From Muricea muricata (lineage: Eukaryota; Cnidaria; Anthozoa; Malacalcyonacea; Plexauridae): a stretch of DNA of 64,000 nt. A program made the translations under genes and the position numbers. The notes under the pieces were generated by a model. The model saw nothing but the letters and a program-made list of their open reading frames with translations, was not told the origin of the DNA and searched no databases. Shown here piece after piece: positions 57,670-64,000 of the stretch (position 1 is its first letter; every line of letters starts with the position of its first letter). The stretch is taken from contig OY979718.1 of NCBI GenBank assembly GCA_963855995.1, forward strand, positions 32,492,982-32,556,981. The letters are read 5' to 3'.

Positions 57670-58756
57670 ATTGTCACTTAGTGTTGCATGAAACTCAGAG
57701 TAGCGATAAGTTAATCATTTTAGGATAAACAATTAATAAACAGCTCTGCTGAATATTAACAGTATTGAGCACTCTTTTTGTTTAATACCAAAAACAAAGG
57801 ACAAGAGTGGGCCTGCAAGGAAGACGGTGTATTTTTTAAAACGCCCCGTTTTATAACACGGCCCATTCACACGTAATTGTCAAAAAAGAACCAATGACAG
57901 CAACCTAAAAAGTAAACAAACATGCATCAAAATGTTGCGGGGTTTGCTCTGCTTTTTACTCCGCCTGCCGTAGCCGAGGCGGAGTTTTAAATTTGCCCCG
58001 TTTCTGTTTTTTTTATTTTTATTTTTTTCGGTGTCAGAAGTCGGTGCAGCGCTAATGGGTGATACCGCTGGGCACAAGCCGCGTTAGCCGACCTAAACAC
58101 GGCGTTTAAACTCAATTTCTAGCGAAATATGTCAACAAAACACGCATTTTGACATGTATGCTAGAATATCTAAACCGCAAGGTTTTACGTGCAAAGATTC
58201 TCATGCAAAATGTTTTAAAACGACAAATTTCACCGCGAAACTTTAGCGAGGAGCGATGTATCGCAGTTAAGTTTTGAGAGCGTGTTTCTGTCATTTTCTG
58301 TTGTATTTCCACTTTTAAGAAATTTATACACAAGAATCAAATGCAAATTCTACTGAAATATCTATATGCAAAACAATTTTTAACACGTAATAATGAACAA
58401 AAAGGGACAGGAAGGTTCTTTATCAAAACATTGCTCCAGAAATGTTTTAAAAAGGCAAATTTTGATAGACTCCATTATTCCATGATCAAGAAGTGAGTCT
58501 AGGAAATGTGTTCCTAATTCTAATCACAAAGTATTTGTTGTGATTTCTTTCTTTGGTTTTCTATTTCTACCTATGTGGAAATGCTGATATTTCGTGCAAA
58601 ATGATTTATTTGCTTGTGGGATCTCATACAATTATAAAAGGTAGGAGACATTTTACATTCCAATTCCAGAAATACATATGTTAGTCTAAAGTTCCCAACA
58701 AATTATATCGTGAGACTTCAGGCAGTGTGCCACAGAATTGATTTAAATGATGCTAT
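57670..58756. other. Noncoding stretch
   Basis: No gene recognised. gggcctgcaaggaagacggt near 57808 has an inverted relative near 60290, too short to define an element. Confidence 0.35.
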
Positions 58757-59575
58757 CAGGTTAATATATTTATGTATTGTATACAATGTTAGTAAAATTT
58801 TCTTTACTTGCAACTACCCAAAAATAAAACAGCCATATGTTGGTGGTATTATGACAAAGAATCTTGTTTAATGTAAACACCGCACAAAAAGAAAGTTCCC
58901 CCTAAATACATCAGAATAAATTCTAAACAAATGAATCGCTGTTAATCAAACCTAGAACTACTTGAACCTATGGTAGGTTGCTTAATGGTGTGTGAAGAAT
59001 TGGGTCACACATGCGTACAATAATGAGCTAAACCCCATTGAATACAAAAATACCCGATTTCAAAATTAACATGCTGAATATGCTAGTGTGATCCGTCTCA
59101 TTCACCATCCATTGGTAAACACAAAATCGTAGAGCAATCGTGTAAAGCCGTTCAAATCATGCCCAGAATAGGTCCAATTAGCTTTAGGTTTGATTAACAG
59201 CGATTCATTCGTTTAGAATGTATTCTGATGTATGTAGGGGGAACTTTCTTTTTGTGCGGTGTTTATGTACTATGAAAGTCTTTAATTTAAATCAAATTCT
59301 AAAAAATGCAATCTTATTAGGACTCTGGGCAGAGTGCCTGGCAAGTCACTCAGACATTGATTTTTGGTTATCTTAGTGATTACAAAAGATGTGCTAGCAA
59401 TGTCTTAAAATGCCTTGGAAGGCCGGTACCCGAATAATAACTGATTTAAAGGGAATTCGTTGGGCAGAACAGAAATAAGTGAATATACCACACCCCCAAT
59501 GAACGCTCTAGTTGCAGCCCTGCCTGCCCTTGTGATCATTTTCGTTTTGGCGGGAGGAGTGAACGTCTTAGCAGG
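58757..59575 (-). repeat. Interspersed repeat, filled-site copy
   Basis: Inverted relative of 1352-1766, containing the MITE at 58875-59264. Confidence 0.75.
58875..59264. mobile_element. MITE with ~75-bp TIRs, 4-bp TSD
   Basis: Ends AAACACCGCACAAAAAGAAA inverted; ATGT on both sides (58871-58874, 59265-59268). The copy at 1352-1766 lacks it and shows the single ATGT. Confidence 0.88.
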
Positions 59576-59579
59576 TGTC

Positions 59580-61930
59580 TTGTTCGGAATGAAAACAATA
59601 GCTGGGTTAGCTCGAAACTACAAATAATTGAAGAATGCTTATCGATTTTCGACAAAATTTGGAACCGGCAAATTGGGGTGAATTTTAGCAGAAAACCTGC
59701 CTTTCAAACATCAACTGCCGAGAAAGTCGTAGGATACATTATAGCATATTATGTGTACTTCTGTCGGCGTTAAATCGTCTTGTTATCAGATTGTGAAATT
59801 CGTGCAGGCGGAAAGTACGAAATATGTTTTAACTCAAGTCGTTTAATTTAATTTGGTAAGAAAATCGACAAAAGAAGGCAATGCAAAGGACAATTTAATA
59901 CCGCCTGGTTGGAGTCTTCTGTTGCACCGTCTCAGAGATCGAAACCCAGCAGAGCAGATTACGCTTTGCAAATATATATAGGAAATGATTACACGATATC
60001 CTCAACATTGAATATTTCATTATTTCTCTCAAATACATCTTGGATTAGCTTGCTGTGCAATCACCCATGTTGCATTTGCACAAGGTCAAAAATAAGTACT
60101 GCAGCAAGTGGTTTAATATAATAGCGATTCATTTGTTTATAATTTTAAGCTAATTACGAGCCTCTGCAATAAATATATTGTTTGAATCCATCTTGAAAGT
60201 TCTCTAATTATGGTATCCAACAGCAAACAGCCAATCAGATGGTGCGTTCGTGTGCGAACGCGGCAAATGCAAAATACACCGTCTTCTTTGCAGACCCACT
60301 ATTCCCTTTCATCCGTGGGCCTGCACGCAGGCTATGTATTGAGTTGTCAGTCTATTTTCAGATTTGTATTTTTAGAGTTTTGAAATATTATTATGGTTAA
60401 CATCGGTATGCCGGACAACATTTCTTCTTTAAAGTTTCTTAAATTCAGGAAAAAAGGAGATCTACAGGGGGGGGGGCTTTTTGTCTTTCAATTTAAAGCA
60501 ACTTTCAAATTGCTTGTCATGACTTTCAGAAAGGAGTGAACGATGACTCAAACTATCGATAAACGTCTTAAGACGCATTGTGGTCAAATGGCCGTTTAAC
60601 CTAAAACAAATTAATCTAAATGGAGATTGCCAGAAGTTATGACCAACAGTTTTTCCGACTAATTTTGATCGCCTCGAGTCAGCGGTATTTATTTCGGGTT
60701 TGTGATACTATTTCAGAAACCAAAATACGTACGTTTCTTCAAATCAATGAAGAAAACATACAAATTTGTAAAAATCATGTTTCCTGATCTGCGACGGCAG
60801 CGCAATGTAATGCGCAATCGTTGCCGAAAGTTCAAACAGTTTGGTTTTCGGCAGCGATTGATGGCAATTAGAAGGCGTGGTTAAGAAAAGATAAACAAAA
60901 TTATTTAAATTTCTTCACCTGCCAATGAAAATCAGGGATTATGTGGTAGCGTTACACACTCAGTTGCCCGTGTAGTCACTTCTTGCGAGGGCAATACAAT
61001 GATGTTACAAAAACTGCATTGCCGTCGCGACAGAAATATTGCTCGTGTATCCGTAGCTTACTGCTTCCCTGAGGGCCCAGTAAAAAGTGATTTATTATTG
61101 TATCAAGTGTCAAAGTGAACCGCAGTATAAAACAAGACAATTGGACATATTTTCGCCCTCCATTAGTTTGAAAACACGAAAACGACTTTCAGCTTCATAG
61201 GTACAAAGGTCGCATATTCACGTGACACATGAATGGCTTCCAGTAATTATCCCCGCCAGGCATTAGTACGCGGGAGTAGTACTAACCGGGCCGTATGGAG
61301 CCGGAAGTAATTAGTATTCAAAATGACGGATGCTGGCATCATCACGATAACGCTATGGTGATGACTTCAGTAGTGCCCATTTGACGCCGGAGGTAATTAG
61401 TATTCAAAATGACGGTGTGCGCCCGATAGTCAGACGTCTGCGAAGACTGGGTTTTGAGTTATCCTACTAGAATATTGAGTTGATGAGACGTAGTGCTTAC
61501 GACGTTCACAGCGAGAACTGGACTTTAGTACTAGAGAGAAGACGATATTTTAAGAGTTCCTTGAAAAGCAGCGGAATTTGGAAGAAGACTTGCTTTGCTT
61601 TAAAATGTATGTTATTAAACAAATTACACGTAAGCTTTAAAGTGCCTATCACCCAATTTTTTTTAATTCATCAATGAAAAGTACAGCCTTCAAATGGTGG
61701 AGTTGTCTAGAAATAAATTCATTTGACACTGTTTTGTATTTATTTTGTGCCTCGAAAGTGCAAAATAGCGCATATTTTATCATCAGTTACATTTTGGCCG
61801 TGCGAAATGACTTCTCGGAGGGTTCAGTCGAGTGACGTAGCAGGAGTAACTTGTGCGTGCAGAAATTTGCAAATTCTATTTAAATCTATACCGCAATTTG
61901 CCGAAGTTGGATTTTTTTGCCTTTTGCGAG
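59580..61930. other. Noncoding stretch, 2.3 kb
   Basis: Short open frames (59909-60121, 60702-60884) have no motif. A ~30-bp block (gccggaagtaattagtattc and following) occurs twice, at about 61300 and 61387. No terminal repeats found. Confidence 0.35.
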
Positions 61931-61935
61931 AGAAA

Positions 61936-62868
61936 ATGCCTAATAGATGTGTAGCGGCTGGTTGTTCAAATGTTCCAGAATCTTCCAAGAGTATTGGTCT
62001 TCATAAATTTTCTGAAAACAATGATTCCGAGAGGAAAAGATGCAGACTTTGGATCGCGTTGTGCGGACGAAATGTGCGAAATGGTCTCCCACAGATGCAT
62101 CACGCATATGTTCACAACATTTTAAAGCCGATGAATTCGAAAGCCCATTTATTACAATTCCAGGGACGGCTTTCGTTAGTCGCGCGGTTTTGAAAAAGGA
62201 TGCTGTTCCTTCTATACACAGCCAGAAGGCCGAACCTAGCAATGTCGACAATGATATAAGCAGTGCAGATTTGCGTTCAACCAGACAGCATCACAATGTA
62301 CGTAAAATTGAACAAACATGTACATGTCATATTTCATTATTTCTGTATTTACTTCACATTGCTTTTATTGTCACGTTTTCGTGTCACAAATATGAGTCTT
62401 TTTTTAAATTGGCTATTAGGGGTCTGCTAAAAGAAAACGTGACCAAAACCATCCATGAGACTGGGTTTTTTTTAACAAGAAACAGCAGCTTCTGAAAGTG
62501 TTGCGCATCTGTCTGAGCCTGGTGCAGAAGGTGACTTGATTTACACTTTGAAAGAATCGCTCACCGTAAGTCAAACCATGTGTTTTGTTTTCAACTACAA
62601 AACTGCTGATTGTACCAGGTTCTTGGTACTTTGGCAGGTATTGTAAAGAATTTCATATACTCATGCAGTTTGTTATTCTAATGCAGTTAAACAAAAATAT
62701 ATCTATCAATGTACCTGCTCATCTTAAAGGTATATAATTTTCTTTTCAGCTACCCAGTCCCGTTCAGAAGATTCTGCACCCAAAAGAGCAAGATACTGCC
62801 GCACATGCAAAAACCCATTGAAAAGGCACAAGAATGTAAAGGACTGTCCAAAAAACATGCAGGCCTAA
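61936..62868 (+). pseudogene. THAP-domain gene, three exons, one frameshift
   Basis: Exon 1 (61936-62301) starts MPNRCVAAGCSNVPESSKSI, GLHKF and RCRLWIAL. A one-base shift near 62075 leads into RTKCAKWSPTDASRICSQHF and LKKDAVPSIHS. So the THAP finger has C-x4-C, C-x2-H and the AVPSI box. Exon 1 ends at tgtac|gtaaaa, exon 2 is 62480-62565 (TAASESVAHLSEP to LKESLT), and exon 3 is 62758-62868, giving RYCRTCKNPLKRHKNVKDCP and a stop. Phases match at both joins. The Cys/His tail resembles endings of other transposon-linked proteins. Apart from the single shift the gene is intact. It converges on the P2X7-like gene. Confidence 0.75.
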
Positions 62869-63123
62869 TTTTAGTCGAAATTTGATAAAAAAATAATTAA
62901 GTAGTACATTGCATATTGTTGCTCAAATAGATTGAGGCAAGTCATTCTAGTAAACTAACAGTCACAAAACAATATTTTGGTTTGGCATTAAAGCTTTGAG
63001 TCATTATTATTACACACATTATTATTATACATAGTCAAATATATAGCTACATATTTTACAAATTGTATATTTCGAGATAATTTAACATTCACATACTGAC
63101 AGTTTTGCACAATAGATACTGTA

Positions 63124-63928
63124 TCATTCATTCTTTTCTTTTGCTTGAAATTTGCTTCTTATCGCATGATGAGCACATGCTGGAAGCGAAAATCTGTTTT
63201 TACCAACACGACCATACACCAGGGGCTGGTTGTGTCAAGCGCGTTTAGCTTCAACGGCGGATAAGTGAGATTTAAAAATCATTTTTACACCTAGTAGGGT
63301 ACCGAACTTACAAGTTTCACAGAAGAAATGTTTATTTTTGTATACTATTGTTCTTTTACGGTCATATAACTTTAGCTGGTTTGTTTCTACAACAAGCAAA
63401 CTTGTTTTATATTTTTGACTTATCCACCGTTTAAGCTAAACGCCTTTGATACAACCGGCCCCTGGTGTATAAATTCAGGATATGCCACACTTTCTCATGA
63501 ACCTGTAAAAATTTTAAAATAGTTTCTAAATTTAGAAATACATTAATTTTATGGGAGAACGTAAGAACATTGTTAAACATCATCAAATATAATGGTTGTC
63601 TGAATTCCTTATAATGTAAGTACAAATTACTTGGTTTAATTTTTATCTTCCTTTACTTGTATAAGCATCGAGAAGGAAAAATATGCTGGTGTAACTTACA
63701 TCTCTGAACCAGTTTGCTGATAACTTTTTTTATCAATGGTTCTGTACTTCCCATATGCCAAACGCAATGACCATCTGTCAAGATAAACAGTATCAAAAGC
63801 TGGATGCAATGTTATACATTTTTGAGCTTCCATGCCTTGAGGCACCCATTCATCTGACAATGACTGAGCACACTTATCCGCCATTTCTTGACAACAAGAG
63901 CGCTCGTTTGAGTCGTTTCCAATTTGAC
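63124..63928 (-). pseudogene. P2X7-like intracellular-domain gene, last exons, interrupted by a MITE
   Basis: Exon A (63928-63700) reads ERSCCQEMADKCAQ, KCITLHPAFDTVYLDRWSLR and LAYGKYR, ending at gat|gtaagt. The C-C-x-E..C-I-T-x-H-P-x-F..L-x-x-W..A-Y..Y-R pattern is the P2X7 receptor C-terminal (ballast-type) domain, which binds zinc in animals and also occurs in stand-alone, repeat-linked proteins. The last exon starts after ttttacag at 63502, reads HEKVWHILNLY, is cut by a 251-bp MITE (63217-63467), and resumes GRVGKNRFSLPACAHHAIRS to a stop at 63124. Removing the MITE with one TA rejoins the codons. No channel part is present; the gene runs off the window. Confidence 0.75.
63217..63467. 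mobile_element. MITE, 251 bp, TA target, in a coding exon
   Basis: Ends CACCAGGGGCTGGTTGTG and CAACCGGCCCCTGGTG; TA at 63215-63216 and 63468-63469. Loose inverted similarity runs through most of the element. Confidence 0.85.
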
Positions 63929-64000
63929 CTCATGTGATTGCGTGTTCGCGTGTTTACAAATTGTCGTAAAAAACAAGCCAATTCATATCTCACCAATTAC

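Noticed and set aside
57808..60303. A 2.5-kb element bounded by gggcctgcaaggaagacggt-like ends
   Set aside because: Inverted similarity covers only about 30 bp, and no direct repeats flank it.

Overview
The window reads as intergenic and intronic DNA from an early-branching animal, most likely a cnidarian. It is AT-rich, its coding remnants have introns with GT/AG junctions, and its repeat content (Crypton tyrosine recombinases, Penelope-like elements, THAP genes, a P2X7-like domain, CR1-like and restriction-endonuclease-type LINEs, ISL2EU, TTAA-target elements) is typical of coral, anemone and hydrozoan genomes. The species cannot be fixed from the sequence. I find no convincing single-copy housekeeping gene. 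Almost everything recognisable is a mobile element or its debris, often nested two or three deep.

Layout. 0-3.2 kb: a Cys-rich small ORF, an interspersed repeat, and an ISL2EU-like element whose YqaJ nuclease and DDE transposase genes meet tail to tail. 3.7-5.8 kb: a Crypton recombinase gene (- strand) split by a 676-bp foldback MITE with a 7-bp target duplication. 6.1-9.6 kb: a CR1-like LINE, a Penelope GIY-YIG fragment and a MITE. 12.6-16.6 kb: a dead mariner, a LINE endonuclease fragment and a small hAT. 17.6-23.6 kb: an R2/NeSL-type LINE flanked by (ATT)n on both sides and split by a 2.15-kb TTAA element. 24-31.4 kb: CR1-like and Penelope debris, a 2.3-kb TTAA element with long terminal inverted repeats, and a THAP exon broken by a LINE beside a palindrome. 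31.6-36.7 kb: MITEs, foldbacks and three tRNA-like copies. 36.3-38.3 kb: (AT)n arrays, Penelope remnants and two hammerhead ribozyme motifs. 39-42.7 kb: two Penelope-like elements head to head. 43.1-46.4 kb: a Mutator-like element holding nested inverted repeats. 48.2-56.4 kb: an 8.2-kb element with perfect 8-bp target duplications that carries a double-CCHC gene (+) and a THAP gene (-), and is itself invaded by a 2.4-kb hAT with an intact three-exon gene, a hAT MITE and two side-by-side MITEs. 56.7-57.7 kb: a Penelope end and two MITEs. 61.9-63.9 kb: a THAP gene (+) converging on a P2X7-like gene (-) that a MITE has interrupted.

How the parts fit. Three units pair two inward-facing genes: YqaJ/DDE, CCHC/THAP and THAP/P2X7-like. 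Insertion order can be read from target duplications. The strongest leads are the hammerhead ribozyme at 37.69 kb, the three-exon 179-residue protein whose exon phases all join inside the hAT at 49.2-51.6 kb, and the 8.2-kb THAP/CCHC element. All family names come from motif recognition by eye; no database search was run.
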